Under the pieces are notes generated by a model. It saw nothing but the letters and a program-made list of their open reading frames with translations. It made no database searches and was not told the DNA's origin. From an uncultured Thalassolituus sp. (lineage in GTDB: Bacteria > Pseudomonadota > Gammaproteobacteria > Pseudomonadales > Oceanobacteraceae), in NCBI RefSeq assembly GCF_950066645.1, contig NZ_CATMFB010000004.1:1-64000 (forward strand): a stretch of 64,000 bases of DNA, read 5' to 3'. Below are positions 54,094-64,000 of this stretch, in pieces. Every line of letters begins with the position of its first letter. The first letter of the stretch is position 1. The translations under genes were made by a program, and so were the position numbers.

Positions 54094-54139
54094 ACGTAAG
54101 TCGGGCTGGACACACAGCCCACTTACGTTAACAATTTTT
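54094..54139 (+). other. Long hairpin between sdhB and sucA
   Basis: ACGTAAGT (54094-54101) pairs with ACTTACGT (54121-54128) and GGGCTG with CAGCCC inside, with one bulged C and a 6-base loop. TAACAATTTTT follows. It could partly terminate sdh transcripts, or protect the mRNA end, setting different levels of sdh and suc expression. Confidence 0.65.
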
Positions 54140-54329
54140 CAACAATGGAACCCACAAAGTCCTATTGTTGACTAAGCTAGTTTTTACGTTGAGGGAACCG
54201 GTATCCCGGGTCACCTCAGAGGCCTTGCGATCTATCCGGTCGGCCCTCTATCCCGCTTTGCGCTGGAGTCGGTGCGTACACTCTGTCGGTGACATCCCTC
54301 GTTTTGGCATTGAAACAGGGTGGTCGTAC

Positions 54330-57167
54330 ATGCACGAGCAAACTATGGAGCAACTATGGAATACCTCTCAACTCGCTGGAGGTAATGTTGCTTATATCGA
54401 AGAACTCTTCGAAACCTACCTAAGAGATCCGAATGAAGTCCCCGAGGAGTGGCGCAACTACTTTGACAAGTTGCCACGGGTGGACGAAAACAATACCGTC
54501 GACACGCCTCATCAGCCTATCCGGGATCAATTCCTGCTGATTTCAAAAAATCAGCGTCGTGCCAAGCCTGTATCTTCGGCACCCGTCAGCTCTGAGCACG
54601 AGCGTAAGCAGGTTAAAGTTCTTCAGTTAATCAATGCCTACCGTGGACGTGGTCATCAGCATGCAAAGCTGGACCCACTGGCCCTGATGGTGCGGGAGAC
54701 TGTGCCTGATCTGGATCTGCATTTTCACGGTCTGACGCGTTCTGATCTGGACATCGTTTTTCAGACGGGCAATCTGTTCGTCGGTCAGAACGAAGCGACT
54801 CTGAAAGAAATTATTGATGCACTCGAAGCGACGTACTGCGGTACGGTCGGTGCCGAGTACATGCACATCGTCAATACCGCCGAGCAACGCTGGTTCCAAC
54901 AGCGTCTTGAGAGCGTACGCTCACATCCTAAGTACGGTGAAGAGATTAAAATGCACCTGCTTGAACGTCTCACTGCGGCGGAAGGTCTCGAGAAATATCT
55001 CGGTTCCCGCTACCCGGGTGTGAAACGTTTCGGTCTTGAAGGTGGTGAATCTCTGATTCCGCTGATGGATGAGCTGATTCAGCGCAGCGGTACCTACGGC
55101 GCAAAAGAAATCGTGATTGGTATGGCTCACCGTGGCCGTCTGAATACCCTGATTAATACTTTGGGTAAAAAGACCTCCGATCTGTTTGACGAATTTGATG
55201 GTAAGGCAGAATACCACTCACACGGTGACGTTAAATATCACCAGGGTTTCTCCTCCAATGTGATGACACCGGGTGGCGAAGTTCACCTGGCACTGGCATT
55301 TAACCCATCGCACCTTGAGATTGTTTCTCCGGTGGTTGAGGGCTCTGTCCGTGCACGTCAGGATCGTCGCGATGACCCGACGGGCGAAAAAGTGGTACCG
55401 GTGAGCATTCACGGTGACTCTGCATTTGCAGGTCAGGGTGTTGTGATGGAAACCTTCCAGATGTCACAGACCCGCGCCTACAAAACGGGTGGCACGATCC
55501 ATATCGTTATCAACAACCAGGTGGGCTTTACTACCTCTAAGCGCGAAGATACCCGTTCGACAGAATACTGTACTGACGTTGCGAAAATGGTCGAGGCGCC
55601 AATTCTGCACGTTAACGGTGATGATCCGGAAGCGGTTCTGTTCGTTACACAGCTGGCCGTCGATTACCGCAATGAGTTCCGTAAAGACGTTGTGATTGAC
55701 CTTGTGTGCTATCGTCGTCGTGGTCACAACGAAGCGGACGAACCATCCGGTACTCAGCCTCTGATGTACTCCAAAATCAAGAATCAGCCAACTACCCGTA
55801 CTCTGTACGCGCAGCGCCTGATTAATGAAGGTGTTCTGACCGAAGAAACCAGTAAACAACTCGACGAAGAATATCGTCTGGCATTGGACAATGGTCTGCA
55901 CGTAGTTAAATCACTGGTTAAAGAGCCTAACAAAGAGTTGTTCGTTGACTGGACGCCTTATCTTGGCCACAACTGGACGACTAAGGGCGACACAACGTTC
56001 GAGCTGAAGCGTCTGCAGGACCTGGCAATAAAGCTGACCGAAGTGCCTGAAGGTTTTGAGGTGCAGCGTCAGGTCGGCAAAATTCTCGAAGACCGTCGCA
56101 AGATGGCTGCGGGTGCTTTGCCGATTAACTGGGGCTTTGCTGAAACCATGGCGTATGCGACTCTGGTTGATCAGAATTACGATGTGCGCATCACGGGTCA
56201 GGACGTTGGTCGTGGTACCTTCTCTCATCGTCATGCTGTTCTTCATAATCAGAAAGATGCCAGCATTTATGTTCCTCTTCAGAACATGAAAGAAGATCAG
56301 TCAGAGTTCTATATTTCTGACTCTCTGTTGTCCGAAGAAGCCGTATTGGCGTTCGAATATGGTTATGCCACGACAACCCCTTCGACTCTGGTTATCTGGG
56401 AAGCGCAGTTTGGTGACTTCGCAAACGGTGCGCAGGTTGTGTTTGACCAGTTTATTTCCTCAGGCGAACACAAATGGGGCCGTCTGTGTGGTCTGACTAT
56501 GCTGTTGCCGCACGGTTATGAAGGGCAGGGGCCTGAGCACTCGTCAGCACGTCTTGAGCGCTATCTGCAGCTGTGTGCTGAGCATAACGTTCAGATTGTT
56601 GTACCTTCCACGCCTGCGCAGGTTTACCACATGCTGCGCCGCCAGATGATTCGCCCTCTGCGTAAGCCTCTGGTGGTTATGTCGCCTAAGTCGCTGCTGC
56701 GCCACAAGCTCGCTACCAGCACTCTGGAAGAACTGGCGGATGGTCGTTTCAAAACCTGTCTCGATGAAATCGACGACATTAATCCGAAGAAAGTCCGTCG
56801 GATTCTGATGTGTTCAGGTAAGGTGTACTACGATTTACTTGAACGTCGTCGCGCAGAAGAAATCGACGATATTGCTATTATCCGTATTGAACAGCTGTAT
56901 CCGTTCCCGCATAAGTATCTGGCGAAAATCCTGGAGCCATACAAAGGTGCCAAGGATATTTATTGGGTACAGGAAGAGCCTATGAACATGGGCGCTTGGT
57001 TCAGCAGCCAGCATCACATGCGTAAAGTGGCGCATGAGCTGAATACGAAATGGCATCTGGAATATGCAGGTCGTGATCTTTCTGCATCTCCAGCGGCTGG
57101 TTACATGGCGCTGCATCTTAAGCAGCAGGAACAATTAATTCGTGACGCTCTGGACCTCCAGGGCTGA
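54330..57167 (+). CDS. sucA: 2-oxoglutarate dehydrogenase E1
   Basis: The thiamine-diphosphate decarboxylase of the 2-oxoglutarate dehydrogenase complex, about 945 residues. The ATG at 54330 is chosen since MHEQTMEQLWNTSQLAGGNV aligns with known starts and GGGTGG precedes it; the frame is open 55 codons further up but into leader sequence. Motifs: IGMAHRGRLNTLINTLGK, GDSAFAGQGVVMET, and VICYRRRGHNE-like LVCYRRRGHNEADEP. HRHAVLHNQ and LLPHGYEGQGPEHSSARLER lie in the C-terminal half. It starts the suc operon (sucA-sucB-lpd). Confidence 0.97.
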   Translation: MHEQTMEQLWNTSQLAGGNVAYIEELFETYLRDPNEVPEEWRNYFDKLPRVDENNTVDTPHQPIRDQFLLISKNQRRAKPVSSAPVSSEHERKQVKVLQLINAYRGRGHQHAKLDPLALMVRETVPDLDLHFHGLTRSDLDIVFQTGNLFVGQNEATLKEIIDALEATYCGTVGAEYMHIVNTAEQRWFQQRLESVRSHPKYGEEIKMHLLERLTAAEGLEKYLGSRYPGVKRFGLEGGESLIPLMDELIQRSGTYGAKEIVIGMAHRGRLNTLINTLGKKTSDLFDEFDGKAEYHSHGDVKYHQGFSSNVMTPGGEVHLALAFNPSHLEIVSPVVEGSVRARQDRRDDPTGEKVVPVSIHGDSAFAGQGVVMETFQMSQTRAYKTGGTIHIVINNQVGFTTSKREDTRSTEYCTDVAKMVEAPILHVNGDDPEAVLFVTQLAVDYRNEFRKDVVIDLVCYRRRGHNEADEPSGTQPLMYSKIKNQPTTRTLYAQRLINEGVLTEETSKQLDEEYRLALDNGLHVVKSLVKEPNKELFVDWTPYLGHNWTTKGDTTFELKRLQDLAIKLTEVPEGFEVQRQVGKILEDRRKMAAGALPINWGFAETMAYATLVDQNYDVRITGQDVGRGTFSHRHAVLHNQKDASIYVPLQNMKEDQSEFYISDSLLSEEAVLAFEYGYATTTPSTLVIWEAQFGDFANGAQVVFDQFISSGEHKWGRLCGLTMLLPHGYEGQGPEHSSARLERYLQLCAEHNVQIVVPSTPAQVYHMLRRQMIRPLRKPLVVMSPKSLLRHKLATSTLEELADGRFKTCLDEIDDINPKKVRRILMCSGKVYYDLLERRRAEEIDDIAIIRIEQLYPFPHKYLAKILEPYKGAKDIYWVQEEPMNMGAWFSSQHHMRKVAHELNTKWHLEYAGRDLSASPAAGYMALHLKQQEQLIRDALDLQG

Positions 57168-57197
57168 TGTATCGCAGGAACTCTTAAGGAAAATCGA

Positions 57198-59908
<2,711 letters not shown>

Positions 59909-59945
59909 GAGGAAATTCTGGCTTTCCAGAACCAACTCTAAGACT

Positions 59946-59973
59946 AAGGCCCGGTTTACCGGGTCTTTTTTTT
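59946..59973 (+). terminator. Terminator after lpd
   Basis: AAGGCCCGG pairs with CCGGGTCTT around a TTTA loop, with one G-T pair, followed by eight T. It separates sucAB-lpd from sucCD, which therefore probably has its own promoter in the 177-base gap that follows. Confidence 0.9.
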
Positions 59974-60007
59974 GTGGCTTTATTAATAACTGTCTAAACT
60001 GAATCAA

Positions 60008-60024
60008 CAGTCAGGGCCTGACTG
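60008..60024. promoter_or_regulatory. Perfect palindrome upstream of sucC
   Basis: CAGTCAGG-G-CCTGACTG is a perfect 8-1-8 palindrome in the lpd-sucC gap, 127 bases before sucC. It could be a DNA operator or a short hairpin. The regulator is not known to me. No convincing -35/-10 pair was found beside it. Confidence 0.4.
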
Positions 60025-60150
60025 TATGGATTTTCGACAAAACGGAATACCGCACAGGCCCAGTCAGAATGATTTTTTCAACGCGGAACAGAATCCTCTG
60101 AAAACACTCAGAGTTTTCTGAAAGCTAATTTGTAATAACAGGACAAAGCG

Positions 60151-61317
60151 ATGAACCTACACGAATATCAGGGTAAGCAGTTGTTCGCACAGTATGGTCT
60201 GCCAGTCTCGAAAGGGGTGGCGGCGAAAACTGCGGATGAAGCTGCGGCTGCAGCCGATACTATCGGCGGTGACCGTTGGGTTGTGAAAGCACAGGTGCAT
60301 GCCGGTGGCCGGGGTAAGGCCGGGGGCGTGAAACTGGTGTCGTCGAAAGATGAGATCGCCGCTTTTGCTAATCAGTGGTTGGGCAAAAACCTGGTGACGT
60401 ATCAGACTGATGAAAACGGTCAGCCGGTATCGCGTATTCTTGTTGAGTCCTGTACTGATATCGCTCAGGAGCTCTATCTGGGTGCTGTCGTTGACCGTTC
60501 TACCCGTCGCGTAGTGTTTATGGCGTCGACCGAAGGTGGCGTGGAAATTGAGAAAGTTGCGGAAGAAACTCCGGAGAAAATTCTGAAGGCCGTGATTGAT
60601 CCTTTAGTCGGCGCGCAACCTTATCAGGGACGCGAACTGGCATTTAAGCTCGGCCTGGAAGGTAAGCAGGTTCAGCAGTTTGTTAAGATTTTTCTGGGCC
60701 TGTCTAAGCTCTTCCACGAGAAAGATCTGGCCCTGCTCGAAATTAATCCTCTGGTGATTACTAATGACGGTGATCTTCACTGTCTGGACGCCAAGATTAA
60801 TATCGACAGCAACGCCGTTTATCGTCACAAAGATCTGCAGGAAATGCATGATCCTTCTCAGGAAGACGAGCGCGAAGCGCACGCCGCCAAATTCGAACTC
60901 AACTATGTTGCACTCGATGGCAACATCGGCTGTATGGTTAATGGTGCTGGCCTGGCAATGGGTACGATGGATATCGTTAAGCTTCATGGCGGCCAGCCGG
61001 CAAACTTCCTGGATGTAGGGGGCGGCGCGACCAAAGAGCGGGTGGTCGAGGCGTTTAAAATTATTCTCTCTGATGAAAATGTAAAAGCCGTACTGATCAA
61101 CATCTTCGGTGGTATTGTCCGCTGCGACATGATTGCCGAAGGGGTGATCGGGGCTGTTAAAGAAGTCGGCGTGAAAGTACCGGTGGTTGTACGCCTTGAG
61201 GGCAACAACGCTGAGTTAGGCGCCAAGGTCCTGGCTGACAGTGGCCTGAATATCATTGCAGCAACCAGTCTGACGGATGCGGCGGAACAGGCAGTTAAAG
61301 CCGCGGAGGGCAAATAA
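60151..61317 (+). CDS. sucC: Succinyl-CoA synthetase beta subunit
   Basis: The ATP-grasp subunit, 388 residues, making succinate and ATP (or GTP) from succinyl-CoA. The start [20 protein letters not shown] is typical. The nucleotide region is [20 protein letters not shown]. The CoA/succinate region has [18 protein letters not shown] and [20 protein letters not shown]. It overlaps sucD by 1 base (TAATG), so the two subunits are translationally coupled. Sits after a terminator and a palindrome. Confidence 0.97.
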   Translation: MNLHEYQGKQLFAQYGLPVSKGVAAKTADEAAAAADTIGGDRWVVKAQVHAGGRGKAGGVKLVSSKDEIAAFANQWLGKNLVTYQTDENGQPVSRILVESCTDIAQELYLGAVVDRSTRRVVFMASTEGGVEIEKVAEETPEKILKAVIDPLVGAQPYQGRELAFKLGLEGKQVQQFVKIFLGLSKLFHEKDLALLEINPLVITNDGDLHCLDAKINIDSNAVYRHKDLQEMHDPSQEDEREAHAAKFELNYVALDGNIGCMVNGAGLAMGTMDIVKLHGGQPANFLDVGGGATKERVVEAFKIILSDENVKAVLINIFGGIVRCDMIAEGVIGAVKEVGVKVPVVVRLEGNNAELGAKVLADSGLNIIAATSLTDAAEQAVKAAEGK

Positions 61318-62189
61318 TGAGTATTTTAATTAACAAGGATACCAAGGTTATTTGTCAGGGTTTTACCGGTTCTCAGGGGACATTCCACTCAGAACAGGCG
61401 ATTGCTTACGGTACGAAAATGGTCGGTGGTGTCACGCCGGGCAAAGGGGGTACTGAGCACCTGGGGCTTCCCGTGTTTAATACCGTTGCAGAAGCAGTTG
61501 AGAAAACAGGTGCTGAGGCCTCTGTTATTTATGTTCCTGCGCCTTTCTGTAAAGACTCGATTCTCGAAGCGGCCAATGCAGGGATCAGACTGATCGTCTG
61601 TATCACTGAAGGTATTCCTACGTTGGATATGCTGGATGCAAAAGTTAAGTGCGACGAGCTGGGAGTTCAGCTGATCGGACCGAACTGTCCGGGTGTGATC
61701 ACTCCGGGAGAGTGTAAGATCGGTATTATGCCGGGTCATATTCATCTGCCGGGCAAAGTCGGAATTGTGTCCCGCTCAGGCACGCTGACCTATGAAGCGG
61801 TTAAACAGACGACCGACGAAGGTTTCGGCCAGTCTACCTGTGTAGGTATTGGTGGTGACCCGATTCCGGGCTCTAACTTCATCGATATCCTGAAAATGTT
61901 CCAGGAAGACCCGGCAACCGAAGCGATCGTGATGATCGGTGAGATTGGTGGCACCGCTGAAGAAGAAGCAGCTGCCTATATCAAGGAACATGTGACTAAG
62001 CCTGTGGTGTCTTACATCGCTGGTGTTACCGCGCCTCCGGGTAAACGTATGGGTCACGCAGGTGCGATCATTGCCGGTGGTAAAGGTACTGCCGCAGATA
62101 AGTTTGCAGCTCTGGAAGCCGCAGGTGTTGCAACCTGTAAGAGCCTGGCTGACATCGGTAAGACTCTGAAGCAGGTAACCGGTTGGTAA
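61317..62189 (+). CDS. sucD: Succinyl-CoA synthetase alpha subunit
   Basis: The CoA-binding subunit, 290 residues, containing the phosphorylated His. The CoA-binding fold has [20 protein letters not shown] and GVTPGKGG. The [20 protein letters not shown] stretch and the active-site His in [14 protein letters not shown] (about residue 247) are as in the family. A strong terminator follows. Confidence 0.97.
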   Translation: MSILINKDTKVICQGFTGSQGTFHSEQAIAYGTKMVGGVTPGKGGTEHLGLPVFNTVAEAVEKTGAEASVIYVPAPFCKDSILEAANAGIRLIVCITEGIPTLDMLDAKVKCDELGVQLIGPNCPGVITPGECKIGIMPGHIHLPGKVGIVSRSGTLTYEAVKQTTDEGFGQSTCVGIGGDPIPGSNFIDILKMFQEDPATEAIVMIGEIGGTAEEEAAAYIKEHVTKPVVSYIAGVTAPPGKRMGHAGAIIAGGKGTAADKFAALEAAGVATCKSLADIGKTLKQVTGW

Positions 62190-62202
62190 TCTGATCCGGA
62201 CG

Positions 62203-62237
62203 AAAGCCCGCCCTCTGCAAAGACGGCGGGCTTTTTT
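62203..62237 (+). terminator. Terminator of sucCD
   Basis: AAAGCCCGCC pairs with GGCGGGCTTT around a 12-base loop and runs into TTTTTT. It ends the TCA block before the propionyl-CoA synthetase gene. Confidence 0.9.
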
Positions 62238-62312
62238 GTGCGCTATCCCTAAGTCGAATAGCCCTGCTTGTGCCTGTCTCGTATGGTTTTAGCTATACGT
62301 CAGGAGGCTGCT

Positions 62313-64000
62313 ATGAAGTATGACAAAGATTATCGTGAAGCTCAGGAACATCCTGAGACCTTCTGGAAAGCTCAGGCGGCGAATATACACTGGTTCCGCC
62401 GCCCGGAAACCATACTCAGTAAAGACGATCAGGGTATTGATCGCTGGTTTGCCGATGGCGAACTGAATACCGCGTTTCTTGCGCTCGATTATCATGTGTT
62501 GAACGGTCGTGGTGAGCAGGCCGCTCTGATCTATGATTCTCCCGTCACGGGAGTTACGCGTACCTACTCCTACTACGAGCTTACTGAAGAGGTTGCCCGC
62601 TTCGCTGGAGCTCTGAAAAGTAAGGGCGTCAGCAAAGGTGATAGGGTAGTCATTTACATGCCCATGATTCCGGAAGCTGCGATCGCTATGCTTGCCTGCG
62701 CCCGTCTGGGTGCCGTGCATTCTGTGGTGTTTGGAGGGTTCGCCCCCCACGAGCTTGCGGTGCGGATAGATGATGCTGCGCCAAAAGTCCTGGTCACTGC
62801 ATCCTGTGGTATCGAAGTTGACCGTATCATTCCATACAAGCCCATCGTGAACGATGCCCTTGCTATGGCTGAGAGCCCCCCGGAAGCCTGTATCGTTTTT
62901 CAACGCGATCAATGCCCGTGTGAACTGACCCCGGGTACTGATTTTGATTGGAAATCTCTGACCTCCGCCGCGGAACCCGCCGATTGTGTCGCGGTTAAAG
63001 CGACGGACCCGCTGTATGTTCTGTATACCTCGGGCACCACTGGCAAGCCTAAAGGGGTCGTCAGGGATAATGGCGGACATGCCGTTGCCATGCGTTATTC
63101 CATGGCGTCGGTTTACGACATTCATCCGGGCGACGTTTTCTGGGCAGCCTCTGATGTCGGTTGGGTGGTGGGGCATTCGTATATCGTTTATGCACCGTTA
63201 ATTACTGGATGCACCACGGTATTTTATGAAGGCAAGCCTGTGCGGACTCCCGATGCCGGTGCGTTCTGGCGTGTCTGTTCTGAGCATCGGGTGAAGGCTC
63301 TTTTTGCGGCACCCACAGCGTTTCGTGCCGTACGTAAGGAAGACCCGGAATGCCGGATGGCAGCTGCTTATGATCTCAGTTCGTTAAAAACCATTTTTAT
63401 GGCAGGAGAGCGACTGGACCCACCCACTTATGATTGGGTTGTTGAACACCTGGAGCGTCCAGTCGTTGATCATTGGTGGCAGACTGAAACGGGCTGGGCG
63501 ATCGCGGGGAATCATGTTGGTTACGGTATCGCGCCAACGAAACCCGGTTCGGTGACCCGCGCCACGCCGGGTTTTGTCGTTGAAATTCTTGATGATGACG
63601 GTGCTCCGGTTGAACCGGGAGAGCAGGGTAATATTGCTTTGCGCCTGCCAATGCCGCCCGGCAGTCTGCCTACCATCTGGGGTAATCATTCGCGCTTCGT
63701 TGATGGATATCTGAGTAAGTTTGCAGGCTATTACGTCTCGGGTGACGGTGGATTTATTGATACTGAGGGGTACCTCTTCGTGCAGGGACGCACCGATGAC
63801 ATCATTAATGTTGCGGGACACCGGTTATCGACAGGAGAGATGGAAGAAGTCGTGGCGTCACATCCGGCTGTTGCGGAGTGCGCAGTGATCGGACGACGTT
63901 GTGAGCTGAAGGGTGAAGAGCCCCTGGGGCTGGTCTTGCTCAAAGATGGTGTGTCGGTTGACGAAAACTCCCTTGAGTCAGAACTGATTCAGGAGGTCCG
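62313..64000 (+). CDS. prpE: Propionyl-CoA synthetase (3' end outside window)
   Basis: An AMP-forming acyl-CoA synthetase, of which 562 codons are inside the window. AGGAGG lies six bases before the ATG (MKYDKDYREAQEHPETFWKA). Motifs: VVFGGFAPHELAVRIDDAAP, YVLYTSGTTGKPKGVVRDNG (P-loop), VDHWWQTETGW and FVQGRTDDIINVAGHRLSTG, the hinge region preceding the catalytic Lys domain. The pattern fits PrpE, which activates propionate, more than acetyl-CoA synthetase; acetate or butyrate may also be substrates. It stands alone after the suc operon, and no prpBCD genes are visible. Confidence 0.88.
   Translation, partial: MKYDKDYREAQEHPETFWKAQAANIHWFRRPETILSKDDQGIDRWFADGELNTAFLALDYHVLNGRGEQAALIYDSPVTGVTRTYSYYELTEEVARFAGALKSKGVSKGDRVVIYMPMIPEAAIAMLACARLGAVHSVVFGGFAPHELAVRIDDAAPKVLVTASCGIEVDRIIPYKPIVNDALAMAESPPEACIVFQRDQCPCELTPGTDFDWKSLTSAAEPADCVAVKATDPLYVLYTSGTTGKPKGVVRDNGGHAVAMRYSMASVYDIHPGDVFWAASDVGWVVGHSYIVYAPLITGCTTVFYEGKPVRTPDAGAFWRVCSEHRVKALFAAPTAFRAVRKEDPECRMAAAYDLSSLKTIFMAGERLDPPTYDWVVEHLERPVVDHWWQTETGWAIAGNHVGYGIAPTKPGSVTRATPGFVVEILDDDGAPVEPGEQGNIALRLPMPPGSLPTIWGNHSRFVDGYLSKFAGYYVSGDGGFIDTEGYLFVQGRTDDIINVAGHRLSTGEMEEVVASHPAVAECAVIGRRCELKGEEPLGLVLLKDGVSVDENSLESELIQEV

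Noticed and set aside
62289-63176. A 295-codon minus-strand frame opposite the propionyl-CoA synthetase.
   Set aside because: The plus strand encodes a full set of synthetase motifs through the same bases.

Overview
The window is a 64 kb piece of a gammaproteobacterial chromosome, most likely from a marine Oceanospirillales-type bacterium. That placement is an inference from gene order and protein style: ihfA-merR-tRNA-Pro, a gltA / sdhCDAB / sucAB-lpd-sucCD block, FATP-type acyl-CoA synthetase with acyl-CoA dehydrogenases, heptosyltransferase I and CheV. Genes are tightly packed and several convergent neighbours overlap at their 3' ends. No rRNA, CRISPR array, prophage or insertion sequence was seen.

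Layout. 1-0.8 kb: ihfA, a MerR-like regulator and tRNA-Pro(GGG). 0.9-6.6 kb: a B12-binding radical SAM protein, then a Fur-box-controlled FecI sigma factor, FecR anti-sigma factor and TonB-dependent receptor. 6.7-9.2 kb: a small secreted protein, a CBS-domain protein, a YqhA-type membrane protein and a secreted phosphatase. 9.3-11.3 kb: an ammonium transporter with a sigma-54 promoter and an unknown partner gene. 12.0-14.6 kb: two AT-rich integron gene cassettes with attC sites and no integrase. 14.9-20.5 kb: a YaiL-like protein, purK and purE on the minus strand, a soluble histidine kinase on the plus strand, and an acyl-CoA synthetase. 20.6-24.7 kb: two acyl-CoA dehydrogenases, yaaA and a YajG-like lipoprotein. 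24.8-29.6 kb: an aspartate aminotransferase, uvrB, a lipoprotein hydrolase and an ECF sigma factor. 29.7-36 kb: a 1633-residue fused acyl-CoA carboxylase and a FabB-type ketosynthase. 36-41.6 kb: an envelope glycosylation operon (PAP2, GT39, GT2, flippase-like protein) divergent from waaC. 41.6-49 kb: AraC regulator, glpD, EAL-HDOD protein, CheV, MOSC protein, a CheZ-like protein and a beta-hydroxyacid dehydrogenase. 49.1-62.2 kb: citrate synthase and the complete sdh-suc block. The window ends inside a propionyl-CoA synthetase gene.

How the genes fit together. The right half supplies the middle of the TCA cycle: citrate synthase, succinate dehydrogenase, 2-oxoglutarate dehydrogenase and succinyl-CoA synthetase. 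Fatty-acid activation and oxidation genes and a propionyl-CoA synthetase could feed it with acyl-CoA. The fused carboxylase and FabB point to fatty-acid or malonyl-CoA synthesis.

The most unusual region is 12026-14586. Two gene cassettes sit in tandem, and each has a left core exactly complementary to the right core it would have as a free circle. One encodes a coiled-coil membrane protein. The other encodes an ABC/SMC-type ATPase resembling phage-defence ATPases. There is no integrase in the window, so the cassettes may have entered a secondary GTT site.
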